A stretch of DNA of 64,000 bases, from the NCBI GenBank assembly GCA_000263395.1, contig AJXE01000008.1, forward strand, positions 62,001 to 126,000, written 5' to 3'. Source of the DNA: Stutzerimonas stutzeri TS44. Its GTDB lineage: Bacteria; Pseudomonadota; Gammaproteobacteria; Pseudomonadales; Pseudomonadaceae. The translations under genes were made by a program, and so were the position numbers. Below the pieces are notes generated by a model that was not told the origin of the DNA, ran no database searches, and saw only the letters and a list, made by a program, of their open reading frames with translations. Below are positions 49,158-58,136 of this stretch, piece by piece (within the stretch, counting starts at the first letter, position 1; each line of letters starts with the position of its first letter).

Positions 49158-50819
49158 TCAGAAGGTGCGTTGCACGGAGAACGACACGAAGTCGCGGTCG
49201 CCGTGGAAGTTGTTGTAGGAAAGCTCGGGCGCGGCGGTGTCGTAGCGGATGATCGAGCCATCCGAGCCGTAGTAGTGCGTGTAGCCGACGCTGGCCTGCC
49301 AGGTCTTCTGGTACTCGGCCTTGAGGCCGATGCTGACGTTGCCGCCGTTGTTGGCCGGGAACAGCGCACCGTTGACCGAGGAGCGGCCGAACAGGCCGTA
49401 GCTCACGCCAATCGGCAGCTGCAGGTCGAGGCCCGGGGCCACCTGGAAGTACTCGGGGGTGAAGACGAACTGCAGCGCGCCGGCATCGCGGGTGGCCAGC
49501 GGGTCGAGCTGGTCCTTGTTGTCGGTGACGCTCAGGCGGCGGTTGAAGGCGAACTCGCCGATGAACGAGGCACCGTCCCACAGCGGCGACGCCGACAGCA
49601 CGCTGATCGCCGAGAGGTTCAGGTGCATGGTGCGCCCCTTGGGAAACGCTGCATCGTCACCGCCATCGGCACCGACGAAGGCCGGCACGATCACGGTGTT
49701 GCCGCTGGCCACCAGCGGCATGTCGTCACGGAACGACAGCTCGGCGGCGACGTTGGTCTCGCCGACCAGCGTACTGACGCTGAAGCCGATGGTGCGGATG
49801 TCCTCGGCGTACACCATCTCGTAGCGGCTGGTGTCCGGGTACAGGTAGAACTGCGGCATCTTGTCGTGGAACTGCGCGGCGTATATGCCGAACTCGTAGT
49901 CGCCGGAGCTGATCTTCAGCTGCACGCCGCCCTGCCCGGAATCGCGCGCCTCGATGTCGTCGGCGCGGTAGGCGACGCCACCGGGCACCGGCGCGAAGAT
50001 GGCCTCGCCGCCTTCGTCGACGAAGTCGGCGAAGCTGAAGTAGCTGCCGGCGCCCGGCAGACGGCTCTTGCGCCATTCCAGCTGGTAGTAGGCGCCGATG
50101 GAGACATTGGAGTTGATCTGCAGCTGGCCGGAGACCTGGCCGATGGGACGCAGGATTTCCTTGAACTGCGAGTTGGGCACCGACAGCGCCTTGATCAGGT
50201 CCAGCGAGGTCTGCGCCGCGGCGATGCCGTTGGAGCCGAAGAACAAGCTCTCGCCGTACAGCTGGGTGAAGCGGCCAGCCTTGGCGTTGAGGCTCATGCC
50301 GGCCGGGGCGAAGCTGCCGTAGACGAAGGCGTCGAGCAGCTCGGCCTTGCGCCCGTGGAGCTTCTCGGTGTCGTTGGTGAACTCGTCGAAGTCGGCGCTG
50401 CGCGAGTTGACCAGCGCGCCGCCCAGGGCACCGGGGTTGTCGTTGTCTTTGTTGTAGACGTCGTCGTACCACGCCGCGCCGCTCAGGCGCAGGCCGTAGT
50501 TGCGCTTGTAGCGCAGATCGAATTCGGAGAGCAGGTCGAGGCGGTTGGAGATCAGCCCCTTGTCGAAGTTGAGGTCGCCGTCGTTGGTGTTGGCCTGCAC
50601 GCCGACGGAGCTGTCGGCGACTTCGGAATCGGCACCGCGCACGCGCCAGGCGGCGCTGTACTTGATGGTGTTGTCCCACGACATGCGCAGATCGGGGTTG
50701 CCGACGTCGATCGGCATGGCCTGTACGGGCACTGTCGCCGCGGCGCCGGCGAGAGCACCGGTCACAGCAATGAACAGAGTCTTCAAACGAGCCGTCGGCA
50801 GACAGGTACTAGGCACCAT
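49158..50819 (-). CDS. DUF1302 family outer-membrane protein
   Basis: The 553-residue protein has a signal peptide ending near VPVQA and alternating strands closing with a C-terminal aromatic (VSFSVQRTF), typical of an outer-membrane barrel. Family text includes LRMSWDNTIKYSAAWRV near the start. DUF1302 proteins accompany DUF1329 in clusters for steroids, terpenes and aromatics and may be uptake channels. It is first in its operon, starting at 50819 with AGGAG upstream, divergent from the LysR gene. Confidence 0.9.
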   Translation of the reverse strand: MVPSTCLPTARLKTLFIAVTGALAGAAATVPVQAMPIDVGNPDLRMSWDNTIKYSAAWRVRGADSEVADSSVGVQANTNDGDLNFDKGLISNRLDLLSEFDLRYKRNYGLRLSGAAWYDDVYNKDNDNPGALGGALVNSRSADFDEFTNDTEKLHGRKAELLDAFVYGSFAPAGMSLNAKAGRFTQLYGESLFFGSNGIAAAQTSLDLIKALSVPNSQFKEILRPIGQVSGQLQINSNVSIGAYYQLEWRKSRLPGAGSYFSFADFVDEGGEAIFAPVPGGVAYRADDIEARDSGQGGVQLKISSGDYEFGIYAAQFHDKMPQFYLYPDTSRYEMVYAEDIRTIGFSVSTLVGETNVAAELSFRDDMPLVASGNTVIVPAFVGADGGDDAAFPKGRTMHLNLSAISVLSASPLWDGASFIGEFAFNRRLSVTDNKDQLDPLATRDAGALQFVFTPEYFQVAPGLDLQLPIGVSYGLFGRSSVNGALFPANNGGNVSIGLKAEYQKTWQASVGYTHYYGSDGSIIRYDTAAPELSYNNFHGDRDFVSFSVQRTF

Positions 50820-50889
50820 GTCGTACTCCTGAATTATTGTTGTTAGAAGTAGCGCAACCCACCCTTGACCGGCGGTGTTCGCGAGGCCA

Positions 50890-50955
50890 AAGCTAAGCGC
50901 CGTCGGAATTACCGTCCAATACTAAAAAAACCGCTGATCGATACCTTCAGGGTAT
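50890..50955. promoter_or_regulatory. CatM/BenM-type LysR operator and promoter between lysR and DUF1302
   Basis: ATAC-N7-GTAT at 50941-50955 and a second ATAC at 50919-50922 form a bipartite LysR operator. On the minus strand TAGCTT (50895-50890) is placed as a -10, about 70 bases before the DUF1302 start. The layout is the same as before dmpC (34176-34241): ATAC elements 22 bases apart and hexamers 24 bases further. Shared flanks include AATACT, GCTRATYGATACC and GGTATGG. It also lies 48-84 bases before the lysR start. Confidence 0.75.
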
Positions 50956-51002
50956 GGAAAAAGTCGCCAACGCCGACGCCATCCACCGACTGAGAACGCT
51001 TC

Positions 51003-51695
51003 ATGGAACTTCGCCACCTGCGCTACTTCATCGCCGTCGCCGAAGAACGCAACATCGGTCGCGCCGCCGCCCGCCTGCACATCTCGCAGCCACCGTTGAC
51101 GCGGCAGATCCAGCAGCTCGAAGAGCAGCTCGGCGTGCAGCTGTTCAACCGCACGCCGCGCGGCATGGAGCTGACGCCGGCCGGCGAGCTGCTGCTGGAC
51201 GAGGCGAAGAACATCAACGCGGTGATCGAGCAGGCCACCGAACGCACGCAACGCGCCGGCCAGGGCAAGTTCGGCCGGCTGGACGTCGCGATCTTCGGCT
51301 CGGCGATCCTCGACACCATCCCGCGGCTGCTGGCGGATTTCCGCAACGCCTATCCGGACGTCAAGGTGGTGCTGCACAGCATGCACAAGGACGAGCAGCT
51401 CGAGGCGCTGCGCCAGCGGCGCATCAGCGTGGGCTTCAACCGCATGCTCACGCCCTCGCCGGATTTCGCCGCCGAGCTGGTCGATACCGAGCCGCTGCTG
51501 CTGGCGCTGCACGAGGACGATCCGCTGGCGCGCCAGCCGCGGGTAGATTTCCGCGCGCTGGGCGAACAGCCGCTGATCCTGTTTCCCACCGGCGGGCGGC
51601 CGAGCTTCCTCGACAAGGTGCTCGGCCTCTGCCAGCAGGCCGGCTTCGTGCCGAGCATGGGGTTTGGGGAGCAATGGAACCAAAAACCAACGTAA
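51003..51695 (+). pseudogene. LysR-type regulator, C-terminus lost to mobile element (CatM/BenM-like)
   Basis: The winged helix-turn-helix is intact (MELRHLRYFIAVAEERNIG, then LHISQPPLTRQIQQLEEQLG) with a CatM/BenM-like N-terminus. The effector domain follows normally to about residue 219 (AGFVPSM), where the inverted repeat of the Tn3-type element begins at 51659. The last 11 residues and the stop come from the element. About 70-80 residues of the usual 290-300 are missing, removing part of the second effector subdomain. The divergent position and ATAC-N7-GTAT operator suggest it controlled the DUF1302 operon. DNA binding may persist; normal induction is doubtful. Confidence 0.82.
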
Positions 51696-51698
51696 GCC

Positions 51699-52634
51699 CT
51701 ACCACCTGCGCTCGGTGCCTTCTTCCCAGGCATCCGCCTCGATGAAGCAGTTGCGCATGTCGGCTTCCTGGCTGATCTCGGTCAGCAGGTCGTGCACGGT
51801 CTTGTCCAGCTCGTCGTCGCTTCGATACGAAATGGCCAACTCGTAGTGGCCCGACTCCAGCCGTTTCATGCCGTAGGGTTCCAGGCAGTAGCGCTCGATG
51901 TTCTCCTTGGCCCGTTTCCGGCCGCGCACGAACTTGCTGTTATTCACCACCGCCAGGCGCAGGGTGACGGTGGCCACCCGCTCGACAGCGGGCGGCTCTG
52001 CCGGCGATGACGACGAGGCCGTGATCTGCTGATCGCGTGACCGGGCGCTCTTCTGGTATGCGCCGATCTCGACACCCCGGTGGCGCAGGTAGCTGTACAG
52101 TGTGCTCTTGGAGATGTGTAGCTTCTCGCCGATGGCGCTGACGCTCAGGCGACCCTCGCGGTACAGCGTTTGCGCCGCCATGGCGGTGGCCTCGGCCTTG
52201 GCGGGCAGACCCTTGGGACGGCCACCGATCCGGCCCCGCGACCGTGCGGCCGACAGGCCCGCCTGAGTCCGCTCGCGGATCAGCTCGCGCTCGAACTCGG
52301 CCAGCGAGGCGAACAGGTTGAACACCAGGCGGCCTTGGGCATGGGTGGTGTCGATGGGGTCATTCAGGCTCTGCAAGCCGACCTTACGCTCTGCCAGCTC
52401 GCCGACCAGCTCGACCAGGTGCTTGAGCGAGCGCCCGAGGCGATCCAGTTTCCAGATCACCACGGCATCACCCGGACGCACGTTGGCCAGCAGTTTGTCC
52501 AGTTCCGGACGGGCGCTTTTCGCGCCGCTGGCGATGTCTTGGTAGATGCGTTCGCACCCGGCCTGTTTCAGGGCATCGACTTGTAGGTCGGCTTTCTGAT
52601 CCCGAGTGCTCACTCGCGCATAACCGATCTTCAT
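51699..52634 (-). CDS. tnpR: Serine recombinase (Tn3-type resolvase, extended C-terminus)
   Basis: The 311-residue protein has the resolvase catalytic domain with the active Ser in IGYARVSTRDQKADLQ and WKLDRLGRSLKHLVELV, a helix-turn-helix (LSVSAIGEKLHISKSTLYSYL), and an extra domain of about 110 residues (from VERVATVTLRLAVVNNSKFV) found in one branch of Tn3-family resolvases. It would resolve cointegrates at res. The ATG at 52634 is used; a TTG precedes it. The stop lies at the inner edge of the left inverted repeat. Confidence 0.9.
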   Translation of the reverse strand: MKIGYARVSTRDQKADLQVDALKQAGCERIYQDIASGAKSARPELDKLLANVRPGDAVVIWKLDRLGRSLKHLVELVGELAERKVGLQSLNDPIDTTHAQGRLVFNLFASLAEFERELIRERTQAGLSAARSRGRIGGRPKGLPAKAEATAMAAQTLYREGRLSVSAIGEKLHISKSTLYSYLRHRGVEIGAYQKSARSRDQQITASSSSPAEPPAVERVATVTLRLAVVNNSKFVRGRKRAKENIERYCLEPYGMKRLESGHYELAISYRSDDELDKTVHDLLTEISQEADMRNCFIEADAWEEGTERRW

Positions 52635-52746
52635 CAAAAGTACCGTTTACTCGACTACGTTAGTAATAGTTGAACTTTGATAAAGCGTACCAGTTATTTG
52701 AACCGTAGCGTGGGGAGCTTAACGAACCGAGCCATTCCTCGATAGA

Positions 52747-52774
52747 GTTCGGCAAAACCTTGGTTTTCCCGAAC
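52747..52774. other. Candidate res subsite
   Basis: GTTCGGCAAAACC and its near-perfect inverse GGTTTTCCCGAAC make a 28-base dyad, the length of a resolvase crossover subsite, between the resolvase start and the right inverted repeat. Companion subsites were not resolved by eye. Confidence 0.5.
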
Positions 52775-52850
52775 TAACCAGACGCCACAAGGGTTTGCGG
52801 GCAGGCGCTGGGCTTAAGTGCACTTTCTGTTCCGTTGCTCCCCAAACCCC

Positions 52851-53234
52851 GATATCACCCAGGTCGACAAACTGCTGCACGGTAACGAGAACGTCGTCTG
52901 CGCCGATGCCGGCTACACCGGCGTCGAAAAGCGCCCCGAACATGCGGGCCGCGAAGTGATCTGGCAGGTCGCAGCACGCCGCAGCACCTACAAGAAGCTC
53001 GATAAACGCAGCGCCCTGTACAAAGCCAAGCGCAAGATCGAGAAGGCCAAGGCACAAGTGCGAGCGAAGGTCGAGCACCCGTTTCGAGTGATCAAGCGCC
53101 AGTTCGGTTACGTGAAGGTGCGCTTCCGTGGCCTGGCCAAGAACACCGCTCAGCTGGTGACGCTGTTCGCGCTGTCGAACCTATGGATGGCGCGCCGACA
53201 TTTGCTGACTACCGCAGGAAAGGTGCACCTGTAA
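52851..53234 (+). pseudogene. IS5-family transposase, C-terminal fragment
   Basis: The frame entering from the mini-element (from about 52818) continues at 52851 into IS5 transposase text: DITQVDKLLHGNENVVCADA, GYTGVEKRPEHAGREV with the second catalytic Asp, and AKVEHPFRVIKRQFGYVKV with the catalytic Glu. The N-terminal part with the first Asp is gone, so it is inactive. The apparent ATG start belongs to the mini-element. Confidence 0.9.
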
Positions 53235-53380
53235 TGCGGAAAATGGCTGCTGCGAGGTGCTCGCGGCGGCCAAAAACGGAGAACTGAGCGGGTTACCTGG
53301 TCGATTTTGATCGACGGCCCGCTTTCAAAAGCAGCAAGGGCTGAAGTCGACCGGAAATACAGGGTTACTTCAGACCTTCC
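52851..53380. mobile_element. Right part of an IS5-family insertion sequence
   Basis: After the transposase fragment the sequence runs to GGTTACTTCAGACCTTCC at 53363-53380, which I take to be the right inverted repeat (outward GGAAGGTCTGAAGTAACC), typical of IS5-group ends. The left end is missing, replaced by the Tn3-type element. 53381-53490 holds no gene. Confidence 0.7.
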
Positions 53381-53490
53381 CTTATTGAGATAGGACGGCC
53401 GTTTATTATTCAGCTGTGGTCACTGGCCGTTTCCTATCATTGCTGCCGAAAACTAACCGGAGCATGAGTAACTCATTACGATTCTGAAAG

Positions 53491-53514
53491 GTTGCCCGGC
53501 CTATGCCGGGCAAC
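53491..53514 (-). terminator. Terminator hairpin after the metal efflux operon
   Basis: GTTGCCCGGC-CTAT-GCCGGGCAAC is a perfect 10-bp stem with a four-base loop, eight bases after the stop of the TolC-family gene on the minus strand, followed there by CTTTC. The T run is short. Confidence 0.7.
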
Positions 53515-53522
53515 GCAACAAC

Positions 53523-54758
53523 TCAGCTTTCGTCCAACCCCCATATCCAGTGGGCATCGATCAACAGCGACAGATGGGTGCGCAGCGTATCCGCGTGGGC
53601 CTGCAGGGCGCTGGTAGACGATGCGACGGCTTGCCGGCGAGCCAGCAACAACGACTGCAGATCCACCTCGCCCAGTTCGTAGGCACGCTGCATCTGTGCT
53701 TCGTTCTGGGTCATGGCAGCGGCGCCATCCTTCGCGATCAGGTAGCTCTCGTAAGCACCTGAAGCCAGTTCGACGTCACGGGCAATCCCGGCTTCCAGCT
53801 CGCGTTTGGCCAGGTCGACATCCTCGCGAGCCGCATTCTCCTGGGCCAGCGCCTGGCTGTAGCGAGCACTGCGCGACCCGCTGGGGATCGGCATGCTGAA
53901 GCTGACACCGTAGATGCGCTCACGGTTGCCCTGCTCGGAGGCGGTGAATACCCCCAACGTAGGATCCGGCACCCTGTCAGCCTTCGCCCGGGCCGATTGC
54001 CCCTGATTTCTCAGCAGAGAGGCTTCGACCCGACGCAGCACATCGCTTTCGGCCAGGATCCGCTCGCGCCAGGTGTCGTACTGACCGAGTTCGGCCGAAG
54101 GAATGGGCAGATCAACCACTTTGCGCTCGATGCCAGGGAAGCGCCGCGACAGTGTTGCCCAGCTCGCAGCGGCTTTTATCTTGGCTTCGTTGCCTTGTCG
54201 CAGTTGCTCGGCCACTTCCGCCTTGACCAGGCTTACATCCAGCTTAGAGGCGTCACCCGCACGGTTGCGTTTTTCCGCCGCCGCCAGGCTTTCCTTGGCT
54301 GAGGCCAGGCCTTTATTGGCGATGGTGAGCGCGTGCTCCGACACCAGCCAATCCAGCCACAGGGTCATCAGTTCCCGCGCGGCTTCATGACGGACTTCGC
54401 CATAGGTGGCATCTGCCAATCGCAGCGTTGCCGAACTGATGTCCTGGTCGGCACTGGCCTTGCCAGGCAGGCGCACCGTGCGCTCGATACCCACGTTCCA
54501 TTCGTTGTAGTTGGGGCCAGCGTCGGTACGCCGTTGCTGGCCGATTGCCGTGGCCGTCCATTCATAAGGCGAACGCCGGATGATGCCAGCCTCCAGCATG
54601 GCGGCATCCATGCTGGAGCGTGCCGAGGCCACGCGGGGATCGGCGTTGAGCAGCGACACCACCAGCGGCTTGGGCAGAATGTTTGCCGGAGCGGCAGGTT
54701 GCGCCACGGCCGTGCCACACACACTGATCAGCAGAGCCAGGGGAACAAGGCGCTTCAT
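53523..54758 (-). CDS. czcC: TolC family outer-membrane efflux protein (CzcC/CusC-like)
   Basis: The 411-residue protein has a signal peptide (LVPLALLISVCGTAVAQ) and two outer-membrane-factor repeats rich in coiled coil (AESLAAAEKRNRAGDASKL type text; LGEVDLQSLLLARRQ). It is the outer channel of the RND metal pump encoded upstream. The ATG at 54758 overlaps the DUF3240 stop (TGATG). The czc symbol reflects family and gene order, not proven metals. Confidence 0.88.
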   Translation of the reverse strand: MKRLVPLALLISVCGTAVAQPAAPANILPKPLVVSLLNADPRVASARSSMDAAMLEAGIIRRSPYEWTATAIGQQRRTDAGPNYNEWNVGIERTVRLPGKASADQDISSATLRLADATYGEVRHEAARELMTLWLDWLVSEHALTIANKGLASAKESLAAAEKRNRAGDASKLDVSLVKAEVAEQLRQGNEAKIKAAASWATLSRRFPGIERKVVDLPIPSAELGQYDTWRERILAESDVLRRVEASLLRNQGQSARAKADRVPDPTLGVFTASEQGNRERIYGVSFSMPIPSGSRSARYSQALAQENAAREDVDLAKRELEAGIARDVELASGAYESYLIAKDGAAAMTQNEAQMQRAYELGEVDLQSLLLARRQAVASSTSALQAHADTLRTHLSLLIDAHWIWGLDES

Positions 54759-55060
54759 CACACGAACTCCCCAAAGTTACTGACCTGGACCGTCCAATAG
54801 CGCAGCCCGGTATTTGGAAACTCCTCCTTGAGGGATTGCAGCACCTCCGTGAGTTGCTGCCGTTCCACCACGAGTTGGATCTGCACAGCCTTGGCCCGCC
54901 CCATGACACGCTCCATCGGATTGAGTGCCGCGGTGGACAGCCCGTGCGCCGCAACCGGTGTGCTGGTGAAGATCTGGTTCCCCGTCACGACCAGGAGGTG
55001 GTCGATGAGCTTCTCCTCCAAGCTTGGGGTGCAGAGCAGCGTCAACCAGGTATCAGGCAT
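54758..55060 (-). CDS. DUF3240 family protein
   Basis: The 100-residue protein (LTLLCTPSLEEKLIDHLLVV, VQIQLVVERQQLTEVLQSLK, GLRYWTVQV) has the PII-like beta-alpha-beta pattern of DUF3240, which is regularly found inside CzcCBA-type operons. A regulatory or metal-sensing role on the pump is plausible but unproven. It overlaps czcA by eight bases and czcC by one. Confidence 0.88.
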   Translation of the reverse strand: MPDTWLTLLCTPSLEEKLIDHLLVVTGNQIFTSTPVAAHGLSTAALNPMERVMGRAKAVQIQLVVERQQLTEVLQSLKEEFPNTGLRYWTVQVSNFGEFV

Positions 55061-58000
55061 CTTTGGCCTCCTTTTTCGCGTGGGCGAATCGCAGATAGAG
55101 AATCGGGAGCAACATGAGGGTGAGCGCGGTGACGGTGATCAAACCGCCGATCACCACGATGGCCAACGGCCGCTGGATCTCGGAGCCGGGCCCGGTAGCG
55201 AACAACAGTGGGACCAGACCGAAGGCGGTGATCGAGGCGGTCATCAGTACCGGGCGTAACCGGCGACGGGCACCCTGGAGCACCACTTCCCGCAGTGGCA
55301 GGCCTTCGCCATGCAACTGGTTGAAGTAACTGACCAGCACGATGCCGTTGAGCACCGCGATACCCAACAAAGCGATGAACCCCACCGACGCTGGCACCGA
55401 GAGGTACTCGCCAGTGACCCACAGCGCGACGATGCCGCCCACCAGGGCGAAGGGGATGTTGCTGAGGATAAGCAACGCCTGGCGCACGGAGCCGAAGGTC
55501 GAGAACAGCAGGACGAAGATCAGACCAAGCGCCACGGGAACGACGATGGACAGCCGGGCAGCCGCACGCTGCTGGTTCTCGAACTGGCCGCCCCAGCTGA
55601 TGCGATAGCCGTTGGGCAGTTCCACCTGCTGAGCCACCAGCGCCTTGGCCTCCTCGACGAAGCCGACCAGGTCACGACCGCTGACGTTGGCGATCACCAC
55701 GCTGTAGCGGCTGCCCATTTCCCGGTCGATCTTCACCGGGCCATCGGCACGCTCCAGTCTCGCCACGCTGCTCAGCGGAATGGTCTGGCCATCCGGCGTG
55801 GTGATCCGCACCGCGTTGAAGTCCGCCGGCGACGTGCGCACCGACTCGTCCGAGCGAATGAGGATCGGCGTGCGCTGGTTGCCTTCGATCACCAGGCCGG
55901 CCTGCTGGCCTTCGATCTGCACGCGCAGTGCATCCTGGATGGCCTCGACGCTCAGGCCGAAACGGCCAGCCTGCAGCCGGTCGATCTCCACGCGCAGATA
56001 CTGCACACCGTCGTTCTGCACGGTGTAGACGTCCTGGTTGCCCTGCACAGTCTTGAGCAGCGACTCGATCTTGCCGCCCAGTTGGCTCAGGGTGCCCAGG
56101 TCAGGGCCATAGATCTTCACGGCGAGGTCGCCGCGCACACCGATGATCATCTCGGAGACGCGCATCTCGATGGGCTGGGTAAAGCTGTAGCCGATACCCG
56201 GCATTGGATCGAGCACCTTGCGGACCTCGTCCATCAGCTCTTCCTTGGTGTCCATCCGCCATTCGCTCATGGGCTTGAGCAGCAGGTAGGTATCGGTCTG
56301 GTTCAGGCCCATGGGATCAAGACCGATCTCGTCGGAACCGGCCCGCGCCACGATGCCCCGGATCTCCGGGACCGCTGCCATCAGCGCGGTCTGGATCTTC
56401 TTGTCCAGCTCGGCCGTCTGTTCGAGGCTGACCGATGGCAGTTTCTCGATACCCACGATCAGGTCGCCTTCATCCATGGTCGGCATGAAGGTCTTGCCCA
56501 CCTGGGTGTAGACCAGGCCAGCGACGACCAACATGGCGCCAGCGATGATCGCGATCAGTTTCTGCCGGCCAAGCCCCCACTCCAGCACCGGGCCATAGAT
56601 GCCCAGCAGCTTGCGGGCAAGCCAGGGGTCTTCGTGCTTGACCTCGCGCAGCAGGTAGGAGGACAGCACGGGGATCACGGTCAGCGACAGCAGCAACGAT
56701 CCCGCCAGAGCGAAGACGATGGTCAGCGCCACCGGGACGAAGAACTTGCCTTCGAGGTCCTGCAGGGTGAGCAGCGGCAGGAACACCGTGATGATGATCA
56801 GGATGCCGGACGTCACCGGTACCGCGACCTCGCGCACCGCCCGGTAGATGATGTGCAGACGCGGCAGCTTGCCACCGGAAGGATCGGTGGCCAGACGCTG
56901 GACGATGTTCTCGACCACCACCACCGCGGCATCCACCAACATGCCGATGGCAATGGCCAGCCCTCCCAGACTCATCAGGTTGGCGGACATGCCGACGAAG
57001 CGCATCAGGATGAAGGTGATCAACGCCGCCAGCGGAAGTACCAGGGCAACCGTCAGCGCTGCGCGAACGTTGCCGAGGAACAGGGCCAGCAACACGATGA
57101 CCAACACGGTGGCCTCGATCAGCGCCTTGGACACAGCCCCTACCGCTTTATCGACCAGCGACGAGCGATCGTAGAAGCTGGTGATGGTGATGCCTTTCGG
57201 TAGTGTGGCCTCCAGTTCCTTGAGCTTCAGTTGCACACCGGCGACCACTTGGCGGGCGTTGGCGCCAGCCAGGCCGAGCACCAGGCCTTGCACAGCCTCG
57301 CCCTTGCCATCCTGGGTCACCACGCCGTAGCGGGTCAGGGTGCCAAGGCGAACCTCGGCCAGGTCGCCAACCCGCACCGGGCTGGAGCTGTTGGAATTGA
57401 CCACAACGGCCCGCAGGTCATCCAGGGTGCGGATGCTGCCCTCGCTGCGTACCAGCAGGACTTCGTCACCTTCACCCAGTCGGCCGGCACCGTCGTTACG
57501 GTTGTTGGTGTTGACCGCGTTGGTCAGCTGCTCAAGGCTCACGCCGCTGGCAGCCATGCGGATGGGATCTGGCAGTACCTCGAAGGTCCTGACCTGGCCA
57601 CCGAGGGAGTTCACATCCGCCACGCCAGGTACGGTACGCAGCGCCGGCCGGATCACCCAGTCGAGCAGGCTGCGACGTTCGACCAGAGACAAGGTTGTAC
57701 CGTCCACCGTGAACATAAACATCTCGCCCAGCGGTGTGGTGATCGGCGCCATGCCGCCACTGATGCCGTCCGGCAGGCTGTCGCTCAGGTTGCCGAGACG
57801 CTCGGAAACCTGTTGCCGCGCCCAGTAGATGTCAGTGCCATCCTGAAAATCGATGGTGACATCGACCAGGCCGTACTTGGTGACCGAGCGCAGGATCTTG
57901 GTCTTGGGAATACCGAGCATTTCCACTTCGATCGGCACGGCAATCCGGCTTTCAACTTCTTCCGGGGTCATCCCCGGTGCCTTCATGATCACCTTGACCT

Positions 58001-58136
58001 GGGTGCTGGCCACATCAGGGAAGGCATCGATGGGCAGCCCACGGTAGGCATACCAGCCCGCGCCGGTCAGCAACAGCGTCGCCAGCACCATGAACAGGCG
58101 CTGGGACAAAGAGAATTGGATAAGACGGCTCAGCAT
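55053..58136 (-). CDS. czcA: Heavy-metal efflux RND pump (CzcA/CusA family)
   Basis: The protein of about 1,027 residues has 12 membrane helices and two large periplasmic domains. The helix-4 segment AIGMLVDAAVVVVENIVQRL marks the heavy-metal RND group; the pore-domain start FPDVASTQVKVIMKAPGMTP fits. Helix 4 does not carry the DFG...DGA pattern I associate with Co/Zn/Cd pumps, so the metal is uncertain. The start chosen is the ATG at 58136, overlapping the adaptor stop by one base; a GTG lies three bases earlier. Confidence 0.93.
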   Translation of the reverse strand: MLSRLIQFSLSQRLFMVLATLLLTGAGWYAYRGLPIDAFPDVASTQVKVIMKAPGMTPEEVESRIAVPIEVEMLGIPKTKILRSVTKYGLVDVTIDFQDGTDIYWARQQVSERLGNLSDSLPDGISGGMAPITTPLGEMFMFTVDGTTLSLVERRSLLDWVIRPALRTVPGVADVNSLGGQVRTFEVLPDPIRMAASGVSLEQLTNAVNTNNRNDGAGRLGEGDEVLLVRSEGSIRTLDDLRAVVVNSNSSSPVRVGDLAEVRLGTLTRYGVVTQDGKGEAVQGLVLGLAGANARQVVAGVQLKLKELEATLPKGITITSFYDRSSLVDKAVGAVSKALIEATVLVIVLLALFLGNVRAALTVALVLPLAALITFILMRFVGMSANLMSLGGLAIAIGMLVDAAVVVVENIVQRLATDPSGGKLPRLHIIYRAVREVAVPVTSGILIIITVFLPLLTLQDLEGKFFVPVALTIVFALAGSLLLSLTVIPVLSSYLLREVKHEDPWLARKLLGIYGPVLEWGLGRQKLIAIIAGAMLVVAGLVYTQVGKTFMPTMDEGDLIVGIEKLPSVSLEQTAELDKKIQTALMAAVPEIRGIVARAGSDEIGLDPMGLNQTDTYLLLKPMSEWRMDTKEELMDEVRKVLDPMPGIGYSFTQPIEMRVSEMIIGVRGDLAVKIYGPDLGTLSQLGGKIESLLKTVQGNQDVYTVQNDGVQYLRVEIDRLQAGRFGLSVEAIQDALRVQIEGQQAGLVIEGNQRTPILIRSDESVRTSPADFNAVRITTPDGQTIPLSSVARLERADGPVKIDREMGSRYSVVIANVSGRDLVGFVEEAKALVAQQVELPNGYRISWGGQFENQQRAAARLSIVVPVALGLIFVLLFSTFGSVRQALLILSNIPFALVGGIVALWVTGEYLSVPASVGFIALLGIAVLNGIVLVSYFNQLHGEGLPLREVVLQGARRRLRPVLMTASITAFGLVPLLFATGPGSEIQRPLAIVVIGGLITVTALTLMLLPILYLRFAHAKKEAKDA

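Larger units (their letters stand above)
51659..52850. mobile_element. Tn3-type mini-element with resolvase only
   Basis: The ends are inverted repeats of about 41 bases: 51659-51699 and 52810-52850. The outer 16 bases (GGGGTTTGGGGAGCAA) are identical and the inner TAAGCCC is shared. GGGG starts are typical of Tn3-family ends. The 1,192-base unit contains a resolvase gene and a candidate res site but no transposase, so it would need a transposase in trans. The flanks (AGCAT left, GATAT right) do not form a 5-bp duplication, and the left flank is a LysR gene while the right is an IS5-type remnant, so a deletion or recombination followed insertion. Confidence 0.8.

Noticed and set aside
51650..52860. 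5-bp target site duplication around the Tn3-type element
   Set aside because: The five bases outside the repeats are AGCAT on the left and GATAT on the right, and the flanking genes differ, so there is no duplication.
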